Source of the DNA: Pleurotus ostreatus/Saccharomyces cerevisiae fusant
Taxonomy: Eukaryota > Opisthokonta
Assembly (NCBI GenBank): GCA_024196135.1
Contig: JAMQCK010000539.1
Coordinates: 1 to 20,461 of the forward strand
Direction of reading: 5' to 3'
Length of the DNA: 20,461 nucleotides
Shown piece after piece: positions 9,344 through 18,242 of the stretch. Numbering within the stretch: the first letter of the stretch is position 1; each line of letters starts with the position of its first letter. Below the pieces are notes generated by a model that had not been told where the DNA came from, made no database searches, and saw only the letters and a list, made by a program, of their open reading frames with translations. Made by a program: the position numbers and the translations under genes.

Positions 9344-12145
9344 TTAACGCTTGGCAGTTTGGCTCTGCTGTAGTCATGCATAAGTAAAAGGAACGGTGAG
9401 CAAGTTATGTATAACCACGTACCAAAAACGACATCAGCTGCTGGAAGCTCTGGTTCGCTGCAGGTGGCGAACCACCCGGAGGCGCCCCACCAGGAGGCGG
9501 TGGAAGACCTGCGCTGGCCGGCGGTGGCGACAACATAGTAGCATTGGGTGCGTAGCTGGGTGCACTGTTTGAAGGCGGAGAATGCGCGAAGGGTGGCACG
9601 CCCAGTGGTCCTTGAGGAGGCGGAGGTGGAGGCGTTGCCCTCGCTTGCGTTGCTTGCAACAAGGCCATGATATTGGGCGGCAGGGTCGCGAGAGCAGGAT
9701 TTGTGGTTGGCGTCTGCGCGTTGTTGGTCGGCGGCGATTGCTGAGGCGGCATCCCGAAGGCCCCAGGCGGCGGCGGCCCATTGGCAGGCGGCGCTGGCGC
9801 CAGACCCATGGGGGGCTGGCCCATGCCCGGGGGTGGAGGGAAGCCCGCGAACGACGCAGGAGGAGGAGGAGGCACGGGGCCAGCGCCCATCGGCGGCGTC
9901 GCAGGGGCGCCGGGTGACTTGAGCGCCGCGAGGAGCTGCTGCACCTTGCGCGCCTGCTCGAGGCGGTCGTCGCCCGCGGGAGGCGCGGGCGGGCCTGGAG
10001 GCGGCGGCTGTATGAAGTTCGGGTTCGTGGGCGGAGGCATAGGAGGTGGCGGACCGCCATACATGCTACCGGGCGGAGGGATGGTGGGACCACCGTACGG
10101 TGCGGGTGGTGGGGGAGGGGGACCTCCGTAGCCACCAGGAGGGGGCGGACCGTCGAAGCGGTCAGGCCCGCCATATCGATTGGGGCCGTAGCCGCGTCCG
10201 CGGCCACGCCCATTGGGACCACCGCGATCGCCAGGCCCATCGAACTCGTCCATCCGGCGTTCACGACCAAACTCGTCACGGCGAGGAGGCCCGCCGCCGC
10301 CCCACCCGTCGTCGTAGTCACCGTGGCCTCCACCACCACCGCCACCGTGCCGACCCCGATTGCGGTTTCCTTTGCCTCTGCCACCTCGTCCGCCGCCCCA
10401 TTCACTATAACGTCATCAGTTAATTTGTTCAGCAAGTCGTGTATTATTGAGCTCACCGTCCGCCGCCTCCACCTCCTCCACCACCTGGTCCTCTCGGCGA
10501 CTCATCGTTCGGATCCCAAGCAAAGTCGATGTCCATCACGCCGTCCTGCAGGTTCTGATTCCGTAACCGGTCGTGCGCATCAATCGCTGCGCGTGTATCG
10601 TAGTACTCGACGTATCGCGCGCTGGCCGCAGATTAGCTCAACTATTCTCATGCTCGGTCTATGCACTCACTTGGGGGCAGGTGCTGGTCGAATGTCCTTC
10701 ACGTCGCCGAACTGCGTGAATAAGCGGCGCACCTCGTTGTCGTCGATGGGCTGGCTGGAGTTCCGCAGCATTACGATAACAGTGCCCTGCATGGCCTGAA
10801 CAGACAATCAACATTTGTGGCAATTCACTTGTGGCACACAGCTCAAGAGTACCTGGTCACGCTCGCCGTTCTTATTCCCGTCATCACGAGGCAACGAATA
10901 GTGTACGTCAATCTGCGAGGAACGAAGTTTGAGGCAAACGCATCGCGGGAGGGCAGGATAGCCTTACTGGTCGCCCGCTGATTTCCGAGCCCTGCAGTCG
11001 GTCCCTCGCACGTTCCGCCGCCCGGATATCGAACTGATCAACACTCAGTGCACTCATTCAGTGCAATGCCACGCGAAAGAAGCTCACATAAGTCACGAAA
11101 ACCATGCCTCGTGTCGATATCAAGTCGAAGAAGGTTTTGATATCCCCATGCTCCTCAAAGAGGCCGCGTACATGCTCGCTGGGGGTCTCATACTAAATAC
11201 ACGCGTCGTCAGCCTTGATTCTCATGTAGCGCAAAGACCGAACCCCATGCAGGAGAGAGCGAAGCACTCAAGCACAGGGGACTCGCTCACTCGCCTTTAT
11301 ATTACGGATAAAGAGTGTTCTGCAGGGTCGTTCCCGTTGGATGCGCTCCTCAATGACTGATTCAGGTATTATGTGGTGGCCTTTGCGCGGTGGACGGCGC
11401 CCAAAATCATCGTCCGGAAACGGCGGGGGAGGTCCTGCAATAGCGAAATGCGCGAGCGTAAGAATCTGAGCTTAATAGAGTTGCCAGAAAAGCGATTATG
11501 GAATCCTCGAGGCTGAGTGCGTGCCTTCTTCCAAGTACTAGTGCTTCCCCTCATCGTCATTGAAGGCCTCAAGACATGGCGGACTACTCATGCTTCAAGC
11601 CTTCACATGCGCGGACCCTCACGGCTTCACCGAAGGCACAAATGACGCCAGCGCATAGCTTATCGGGCTACCCGCGTCTCATCCAGGACCGATGGCTCTC
11701 ATCTGGCTTTCCGTAGTTCAGTCTGATATTCAAGCGTACCTTCATTGTAGCCACCTCCATAGCCGCCACTGGGACCATCCCCATAGCCGCCTCCGCCTGG
11801 AGGAGGGGGAGGAGGGCCGCCAAAGCCAGGAGGCCCAGGCGGAGGGGGTCCGTAACCATTTGAGGTACCACCGTACGGTGGGTAAGGTGCTTGCATGGGG
11901 GGAGGGGGTCCGTCGTAACCGCCACCGTACGGCGGTCCTCCCATATGATCGTAGCCGCCAGGAGGCGGGCCGCTCATCCCGCCGTCGAAGCTGCCGCCAC
12001 CGCCGCCAAATCCACCACCGCGGCCTCGCCCCCTCCCCCTGCCTCTGCCTTCATGACGAAAGTGTGAGCGGTCGGGGCCGGGTCCCTGCCCGCCTCCCCT
12101 CCGGTTGAAGTTGTCATGGCCGCCGTAGGGATGATGACGATTCAT
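9344..12145 (-). CDS. Mei2-like RNA-binding protein: two RRMs between Gly/Pro/Arg-rich tails
   Basis: Nine exons in coding order: 12145-11740, 11434-11295, 11192-11088, 11033-10968, 10912-10853, 10795-10671, 10621-10457, 10404-9423 and 9367-9344, giving 690 aa. Residues 1-135 are RGG/GGY/PPP-rich. RRM1 (about 172-245) has RNP2 LFIRNI (176-181) and RNP1 RGMVFVTY (210-217), followed by FDIRAAERA and IDVHYSLP. RRM2 (about 260-335) has GTVIVMLR and RYVEYYDTRAA. The FDIRAA/IDVHYS/YYDTRAA signature is that of the Mei2 family. No third RRM, typical of Mei2 itself, was found. The long C-terminal tail has an RGG part, then poly-Pro/Gly repeats. Probable role: binding mRNA or non-coding RNA, perhaps in condensates (inference). 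Oddities are a 305-nt first intron, a likely GC-AG intron inside RRM1, and an optional last intron. Without that intron the protein ends at 9405. Confidence 0.85.
9480..10380 (-). repeat. Low-complexity Gly/Pro/Arg coding tract
   Basis: About 0.9 kb of imperfect short repeats inside the Mei2-like last large exon. They encode RGG/GRGRGRG, PPPPGGYGG and poly-Pro runs with Gln/Asn/Ala spacers. The GGY/PPPP composition recurs in the first exon (about 11760-12110). The skewed composition makes several long shadow frames on both strands. Confidence 0.8.
11435..11739 (-). other. Unusually long intron 1 of the Mei2-like gene
   Basis: 305 nt between donor GTACGC and acceptor TTGCAG, three to six times longer than other introns here. 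Phase closes exactly from GAAG to GACCT. I could not place a cryptic coding exon inside, but an alternative exon or regulatory RNA element cannot be excluded. Confidence 0.55.
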
Positions 12146-12603
12146 GTTAGGCTTGCTTTGTATGCGTGCGCGCGCTGCGTCTCAGGGTTTTTATGGCGCT
12201 CAGAGGACTGGAGACTGCTCAGAGGAATTCGCTGGCTTGACGGTCGCCCGGAGAGAAGAGCACGATAGATATTGGTGGCGGGAACGAAGAGGTCGGGAGC
12301 AACGTGCAAATTTCCGGATCGGCCCTGGAGCGGAGCGCTGCAGGCCACGTGGCGCGGCGGTATGCTCAACGTCCGTGCATCCGACACACCCGTACACAAA
12401 CAACAATGGTCTACGGCATTGGAAGAGGCGTAACGAGTACCATGCTAAGCGTACTGAGGTCATGTAGGTAGGGAAGCGCGTCGCATACATATGGTAGATG
12501 AAAGTAGCCCAGCAGTCCGACGGGACACAAACGTGCCGGCTATCGTACAAGGACAACAGCGGATGGTGGAAGGATGAGGTCAAGTCTGGAAGAGTCATGT
12601 CAC
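12146..12603. other. Intergenic region between Rab5 and the Mei2-like gene
   Basis: 458 bp upstream of the Mei2-like start and downstream of the Rab5 stop, both on the minus strand. A 132-codon minus-strand ORF (12200-12598) has an ATG but shows no domain or recognisable motif; it probably lies in UTR and promoter sequence. No other feature was seen. Confidence 0.4.
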
Positions 12604-13635
12604 CTAACAGTTGCAGGCATCGGCCGCGGTGTTGTTCTGCTGGTTGGTGAGGTTAACGCCGTTTCGTGCCGCGGTCGTACCGCGCGCAGCGCCTCCGCTC
12701 CGTGCAGACGGCGGTGCGGTCAACGGCAGCTTCTTGGCTGTAACAAAGTCATCAATATCTCGCTTCAGCACAAAACCCTCGCCACGCACCAATCGCCGTG
12801 AATATATCCGCGACGCCCTCGCCCGTCTTCGCGCTCGTCTCGCCCCACATGAGGCCCTCCTCCTCCGCGTACTTCTGCGCCTCCTCCTGCGTCACCTGCC
12901 GCCGCGCGGCGAGGTCCGCCTTGTTCCCGCACAGCGCGATCACGATGGACGGGTCCGCCTGCCGCTGCAGCTCGCGGATCCACGTCCGCGCCTTCTCAAG
13001 CGACGTGGACTGCGTGATGTCGTACACGACGACGGCGCAGTTGGCGTTGCGGTAGTACATGGGCGCCTATGGGGTGTGAGGAGGGATGGTCATGATTCGT
13101 TGTGATGCTAGCGTACCAAAGACTGGGAAGGACGTCAGCGTGCGATCGGATAGAGGGATAATGAGCCGAGACTCACCTTGTAGCGCTCCTGACCAGCAGT
13201 ATCCCTGTGGACCGCTTAGCACATCGGTCGACCGCCTATCTCACCATCCACGCACCAGATCTCAAACTTCACCGTCGTCCCATCGTCCAGCGTCACCGTC
13301 TGCGTCAGGAAAGCAGCTAGTGGCGCCCGTCAATCCACACAGCTCTCATTAGACGCCACACTCCCCCAGCCAAACCCACTCACCGCCAATCGTGCTCTCC
13401 CTGTAGTCATCGAACTGGTCCTTCACGAACCGCAACACAAGACTGCAGCAGCCAGGTCAGCACTCGAGCCCCGCACAGCACCAGCCCAGAGGTGTCATGT
13501 CATCAGCGCACCTCGACTTGCCGACCGCGGACTCGCCTGGGAGGAGTGGGATGGTCAGCAAGAGTAGAGAGGGAAGTGGGAGGGAGTAGGTGACTGACCG
13601 AGCAGGACAAGCTTGAACTGGAAGTGCTTCGACAT
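12604..13635 (-). CDS. YPT5: Rab5-family small GTPase (Ypt5/Vps21 type)
   Basis: Eight exons in coding order: 13635-13599, 13536-13512, 13442-13384, 13316-13256, 13204-13177, 13122-13117, 13066-12790 and 12737-12604, giving 208 aa. All G motifs are intact: P-loop GESAVGKS (13-20), switch I T38 in ESTIGAAF, DTAGQE (62-67), GNKAD (119-123) and ETSAK (148-152). GAAFLTQTV and [10 protein letters not shown] are typical of Rab5. The C-terminus is CNC, a CXC motif for double geranylgeranylation, preceded by a flexible Ala/Thr/Asn tail. Rab5 recruits effectors, including the class III PI3-kinase, to early endosomes and drives their fusion. Exon 6 is only 6 nt (TCTTTG) and codes S71-L72. Firm identification. 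Confidence 0.95.
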
Positions 13636-14141
13636 CGCGCTCGTCGTCGTCGTGGATCAAGGCGCTAGCCGCTCGGCGGCGCAGGCACGCACGCGCACGC
13701 AGGTGGAGTGGCGGCATCGGGCCGGCGAGTTCCGGCCGCGCGGCATGTCGCGTGGGAGGATTGTTCGAGTTGGCCGTAAGATGAACTTGGTAGCATAACC
13801 TAGAGCTGGTATTGCTGCCTGGATGGAGGGCAGCGACGACCGAGGTGTACTCTGGGGAGGAGCCCCGGGCTTCCCGTCTGTATCTTCTCTGAGTGTTATG
13901 GGGTGGCTTCGCCACGTACAATAGACAGAAGGTGACGCCTCATGACCTTGGCTGTCCGAGCCGAAGCGGACTGTGAGCAACGCTCAATGCGCATAGACTG
14001 TGCGATAATAGTACAGGTGGTGCTACCCGTAGGAGTAGCAGCGGGTATGTCGTAGGTATACGAAGGATAGTATGTAGGCGACCAGACGCTTCGCCTTATT
14101 TTACAAGTGCAAGCTGCACGGACAGTGAGGAAGCACCCTCC
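13636..14141. other. Rab5 upstream region, no gene seen
   Basis: 506 bp between the Rab5 start codon and the stop of the next minus-strand gene. Open frames here are continuations or shadows of Rab5 exons. No TATA box or repeat stood out. Confidence 0.4.
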
Positions 14142-14979
14142 TCATCTCCTCCTAGCCGCCTTCCTCTTCACCGAAACGGGCCGCGAGTACAAGCCTCGCG
14201 CTGCCTGCGCATCCAGCCCAGGCAGCAACGCCACCCATCGTCCTTCCCTTTCGCGCCATTCCCAGGCGTCTGGCCGACCTGGCAATGGACGTGCTAACAA
14301 GGGCGGATGTGCGGCATTGAAAGCAGGGTGCCCCGGGACGGGTAATAGTGAGCCGAAGGCGGCGTCCTGCCAGGGCGTGCGGGAAGCAGTAGGGATAGGT
14401 GAGGGAGGTGCGGGGGTAAGGATGATGGAGGGAACGCAGGGGCGGGGACTGGGAAGGAGAAGGGTGTCTTGCAGGTGGGTGGGGCGGGGCTAGTAGCAAT
14501 TTAGCATGCGTTCCAGGACGGAGGAAAGGATGAGAGGGGGAAGGGTGAAAAGGTAAGAACTCACCCGCAAGCCGATCCGGCGGCGTTGGCGGCGGTGAGG
14601 AATGTGAGGGGCGCGCAAGGATTTGGATCTTGGGAGCTCTTCTGCCTCCGTCTCGTCTTCCTCTGCCGTTTCCAGGGCTAGTAACGCCTGAGAGAGCGTC
14701 TGCACATCGTCCCCCAACGCGCCGTAGATCCGGGTACATAGGCCCGCGAAGCGCGTCGCCATGCCTGGTAGCGTGCCGGATACGCCAGGCAGGAGGACGT
14801 CGGGCAGGCTCAGCGCACGAAGCGCGTCGACATCGACAAGCTGGGGGGACGCAGTTACAACAGGTTCCCCACACCAAGATCGAGAAAAAACTCACGATCG
14901 TCGAGTCCTCTTCTTCCTCCGCACCGCGCTGATACTCGACCCGCACATCGAGCAGGCGGGATGAAAGGCTCGCGAGCAT
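14142..14979 (-). CDS. Uncharacterised 235-residue protein
   Basis: Exons in coding order 14979-14896, 14840-14565 and 14489-14142, with introns GTGAGT...CCAG (55 nt) and GTGAGT...CTAG (75 nt), all phase 0. I do not recognise the family. The N-terminal third looks helical (MLASLSSRLLDVRVEYQRG, then a short EEEE run; later TRFAGLCTRIYGALGDDVQ and QALLALETAEE). The middle is basic (HRRQRRRIGLR, about 109-119), then a Pro-rich linker. The C-terminus has an aromatic-basic segment, AWEWREREGRWVALLPGLD, and ends SVKRKAARRR, resembling a nuclear localisation signal. No membrane segment or signal peptide is visible. It diverges from the LAMTOR2-like gene across 733 bp. Codon choice and exact phase closure favour a real gene; a 275-codon unspliced frame from the same ATG is an inferior alternative. 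Confidence 0.6.
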
Positions 14980-15712
14980 AGCGTTGGCTGCCGCTCGTCG
15001 TGTCGTGTTAGGTATGGTTGTACAGCGCAGTTACAACATGGGTGTGGGAGGCAGCCAACGAGGGTGAAGGTCCGGGACCGGATGAACCCCGCCCGGAGGC
15101 TTCATGGCGGGAACGCGGGTCGGGGGTGGCTGTGAAATGGGGGGTAGGAATCACATGGGACGTGCCTGCTTTTGGGCGCAACGTCATAAGGGAAAGCCAA
15201 TTGTGGGAGGACGGTTTGTGCTGGAGAAGGGGGAGGGTTAGGGAGGATTTTAGGCCACTTGAAAGACGGTTATCGTGGAGTATACCTAGAAAGGCAAAGT
15301 TGAAGGAGGAGAGGAGCTTGGGGACAGATGCGCGGCAGGGGGATGTCTGAGGAGGAAGAGGTCAGATGGCCTTAGAGTTTGCGAAGTACTTTGTCATTCA
15401 CTGAGATTAGGTCTGCCTGGATGACCATCGGGTATGTATCCCGGCACCTATCTTACCGGAAGTTGAGCTTGACGAGGGATGACTGGTTAACTGACAAGGT
15501 GTGAGCCCACCATAGTCGCCGTGAGCAAGTTCAACCATCCTTCACGTGGGGGTCGGCAAGTTCCGACCCTATGCTTCCCAGCTTGGGCGCTTATTCGCCA
15601 AGTCCACAACTGCCAGCCGGACTGCTCAAGCTCATTATCGTCTGTCGCGGACGCTTGGCAGCCCTATTCACTTGCACGGCCATCTAGCAGGACTGGAAGC
15701 AAACCACTGAAT
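14980..15712. promoter_or_regulatory. Divergent upstream region of the 235-residue gene and LAMTOR2-like gene
   Basis: 733 bp, G-rich on the plus strand in its left half (about 15040-15350). A 110-codon ORF (15018-15350) is purine-rich without domain features and is probably not coding. No TATA or tandem CCAAT boxes were noticed. Confidence 0.35.
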
Positions 15713-16262
15713 ATGCTCGTCCTATCAGCGCTACAGAACCTGCTCGCTCAGGTCCTCGATCCGCCTTCGTTGCATAGCGCAGTTCTGTTCACTACGGCTG
15801 GGCAGTTGATCTCGTACGCCGCGGACTCACTGCGTCCGAAAGATGAGATACGTGTCGTCGTGGGTATTGCTGGCGAGGTGTGGTTGGAGACACAGGGGGA
15901 AGGTGCTGAAGGTGAGGGAGGCGAGGGCATGGTCGATAGTGAGGTGCGTTGTATTTCACAAGGCTTGACTGAACAGATGCGAACTGTTCCCCTAGCTGGG
16001 ACGCATCATCGTCATCCCCATCGTCGAGGGAGGGACGGAAGGGAGGAGCGCACCGCTGATGCTGCTCGCATTGAACGGGACGGACAGCGTGGCGTGGGAA
16101 GAGCTGCAGAGCAAGGTGCGTACAGCGCTTCCTGGTACGCCGGCCCTAACCTTGGAGCAGGGGAGGGTACTTGCGCAACATTTGGCACGAAATTTGTCCA
16201 AGTTTCGCGACCACCTCATCGCGCCGAGGTCGCCCCCTCCACCAACAGCGGCGCAGCGGTAG
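15713..16262 (+). CDS. LAMTOR2-like Roadblock/LC7 protein (Ragulator/EGO complex subunit)
   Basis: Exons 15713-15943, 15996-16115 and 16161-16262 encode 150 aa. The N-terminus MLVLSALQNLLAQV, then SAVLFTTAGQLISYA, a helix IRVVVGIAGEVWLE, strands LGRIIVIPIVEGG and PLMLLALNG, and a final helix (LQSKGRVLAQHLARNL) follow the order of LAMTOR2/p14. In animals LAMTOR2 pairs with LAMTOR3 in Ragulator, which anchors Rag GTPases and TORC1 on lysosomes; fungal EGO proteins do this on the vacuole. An acidic Gly/Glu-rich insert (61-77) lies between the second helix and third strand, and a Pro-rich tail follows the domain. Intron 2 (16116-16160, 45 nt, branch-like CCCTAAC) preserves frame if retained; the spliced form fits the family better. 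The subunit assignment is by pattern only and another Roadblock protein is possible. Confidence 0.75.
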
Positions 16263-16558
16263 TAGCGGTCAGACGTGCTGTGTGATTGGATCTTGCAGGC
16301 CTCGTTCCATCTGTACTATATACGATAGAGCTATCTTGGTTGAAGTTGTACCCTGAGTCCCTGCACGTCGCCGCGCACGACGCCGCCGCCCGTGGGACAT
16401 TCGCGATCGCGTTCCGGACACGGGCGCGTCGATCATAACCGGGTGCGTCACCTTTTCCGCAGGCCCCGTAAGCGCCACTACCTCCGCCGCCGTGCGCCGC
16501 TCCTTGTCCCAAACCCCCATCGCCGCCCCGCTCGTTCTTGACGGCGCCGACGACGACG
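16263..16558. other. Short region between the LAMTOR2-like and Dlp1-like genes
   Basis: 296 bp containing the LAMTOR2-like 3' end and the presumed Dlp1-like promoter. Long minus-strand frames (about 16216-16694) overlap the Dlp1-like start and have only Arg/Ala-rich, shadow-like composition. Confidence 0.35.
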
Positions 16559-17874
16559 ATGCGTGCCTGGTCGCGGTGCTGCCGCCGCGAGACGGTCGAG
16601 AGCATATTCCTGCAGGAGGCCCACGCTCGCCCGAGACGACATGTTCATGCTCTTGCGCAAAAGGTTGCTCAACAGCCCGCGCCGCCCCCTCCACCGCCTC
16701 CGCTTCCGCATGCGTCGGCAGCCTCGACGGCGCGCGTGCGCCCGGACCCCTACGCGCTGCTCTCGCCCGAGCTGCTCCTAATCCGCAACAACCTGCTTGG
16801 ACTCCTCGGCTCTGCGCACCCTGGCCTGCACGACGCGGCGCGCGATTTCCTCACACAGCCTGCGCAACAGCTCCGTCCCCTCCTTGTTCTGTTGCTTGCG
16901 CAAGCTACGAACGGTCTCGGCCGGAATTGGCGGAACGTCGTCAATGCTGCGGGCTACGAGCGCGCCGCGGAGCTCGACCGGCCTTTAACCCAGTCCAACC
17001 TCGTCACCGATGCTGCCCCACACATGCGCGACGACCGTGCGTCGTTCGCGCGCCCCTTCCCCCTCCAGACGCCCCCAACTGTCGCTCACCCTCGCGCCCC
17101 CCTCGATCCTTCCGCCTCACCCATCCTCCTTCCCACCCAAGTCCGTCTCGCGCAGATCATCGCCATGATACACACCGCGAGCGTCCTTCACGAAGGTGTT
17201 GCCGCAGGCCGCGAAGCAGCACACGGCAACAAGCTCGCCATCCTCGGCGGCGACTTCCTCCTCGGGCGCGCCAGCTCTGCACTCGCAGCCCTGGGCGCAG
17301 CGGAAGCCGTCGAGCTCATCGCGGCCGCGATCGCGAACACGGTCGAGGGCACGGTGATGCGCGTCGCGACGAGCTCGCCCGCAGACGCGTGGGTATCGTA
17401 CGTCCGGCGCGTATACCTCGGCGGCGCGAGCCTGATGGCGAAGGGCGCGCGCGCGGCGGTGGTGCTGGGCGGGTGTAGAGGGCAGCTGCCGGATGTGGCG
17501 TACGCGTACGCGCGGAATATCGGCATCGCGCAGCAGATTATGGAGGATGTGCGCGAGTGGGAGGCGGGCGGGAGTGACGTGACGGCGCCGCTGTTGTGCG
17601 CGTGGAAAGCCAACCCGAAACTGGGTGCGCTCGTACAGCGGGGGTTGGCGGACGAGGCAGACCTGGATATGGTGAGCGCTCCTTAGATGCAGACTATTGC
17701 TTGGTGCTGACAGATGGACAGGCCCGCGACTACGTCGAAGAATACGACGGCCGACATCGTGCGCGGGACGTAGCGCACGACTACGCAGCGCAAGCACGCG
17801 AGGTGCTCGCTGCCCTCCCGGAGAGCGGCGCACGGACAGCCCTAGAAACACTGACCATTGACGGCTTGGACTAG
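16559..17874 (+). CDS. DLP1: Dlp1/PDSS2-like non-catalytic subunit of long-chain polyprenyl diphosphate synthase
   Basis: Exons 16559-17671 and 17722-17874 encode 421 aa. The core has the polyprenyl-synthase fold: LLSPELLLIRNNL, then LAQIIAMIHTASVLHEG, GNKLAILGGDFLLGRA (about 223-238) and YARNIGIAQQIMEDVREW (about 317-334). In active synthases the first Asp-rich motif follows LHDDVID; here it reads LHEGVAAGRE. The second motif is MEDVREW instead of DDxxD. Both metal-binding motifs are lost, as in PDSS2 and fission yeast Dlp1, which pair with a catalytic partner to make the decaprenyl side chain of CoQ10 in mitochondria. The N-terminus is Arg-rich (MRAWSRCCRRE), compatible with mitochondrial import, followed by a poly-Pro stretch. 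The start codon is the least certain part. A Pro-rich insertion lies near 160-190. Confidence 0.85.
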
Positions 17875-18242
17875 ACTCACCCCACCCCTCATGTAATAGA
17901 CACGCGCGTTGCCGATATCGCCCTCTAGCACCCTCTGCTAGCTCATACTATACACTGACTTGCGTTCGGCTGCACGTTCGTTGACCCTCAGGCTGCGCCA
18001 GCTTCATAATGCAAAATGAAAGGCCTGGCAGCCTGTCTTTGAAGCAACAAGTTCGAAGTGTAGCTAAACAGCAAAATATCATACAACAAACACGGCGCGA
18101 ATGTGGTGGTGGTCGCGCTACGAAAGCGACCTTCGTGGCTAAGATACATATGGTACATGTGCGTGCAAGAAATCCAGTCTCAAGTATCCTCGTTCGTGAG
18201 CAGTGAGATCGTCAAGGTCGTTAGTCCCTCCTCTCCACTGAT
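17875..18242. other. Convergent intergenic region, no gene seen
   Basis: 368 bp between the stops of the Dlp1-like and Fab1 genes. It should hold both 3' UTRs and polyadenylation signals; no consensus AATAAA, coding ORF or repeat was noted. Confidence 0.4.

Noticed and set aside
9434..10456. 340-codon minus-strand frame
   Set aside because: It is a shifted reading of the Mei2-like Gly/Pro-rich exon; the frame continuous with the RRMs is the other one.
12200..12598. 132-codon minus-strand ORF between Rab5 and the Mei2-like gene
   Set aside because: No domain, mixed composition, and located where UTR and promoter sequence is expected.
13457..13921. 154-codon minus-strand frame over the Rab5 start
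   Set aside because: It runs through Rab5 introns 1 and exon 2 and shows no homology; Rab5 exons explain the conserved sequence.
14152..14979. 275-codon unspliced minus-strand ORF from the same ATG as the 235-residue protein
   Set aside because: It reads through a consensus intron into a Pro/Arg/Ser-rich shadow frame. The spliced model closes phase at both introns and gives a more protein-like C-terminus.
16492..17478. 328-codon plus-strand frame overlapping the Dlp1-like gene
   Set aside because: Arg/Pro-rich shadow frame in GC-rich coding DNA; the polyprenyl-synthase motifs are in the other frame.
17117..17851. 244-codon minus-strand frame opposite the Dlp1-like gene
   Set aside because: Antisense shadow caused by high GC at third codon positions; no motif and it crosses the Dlp1-like intron.
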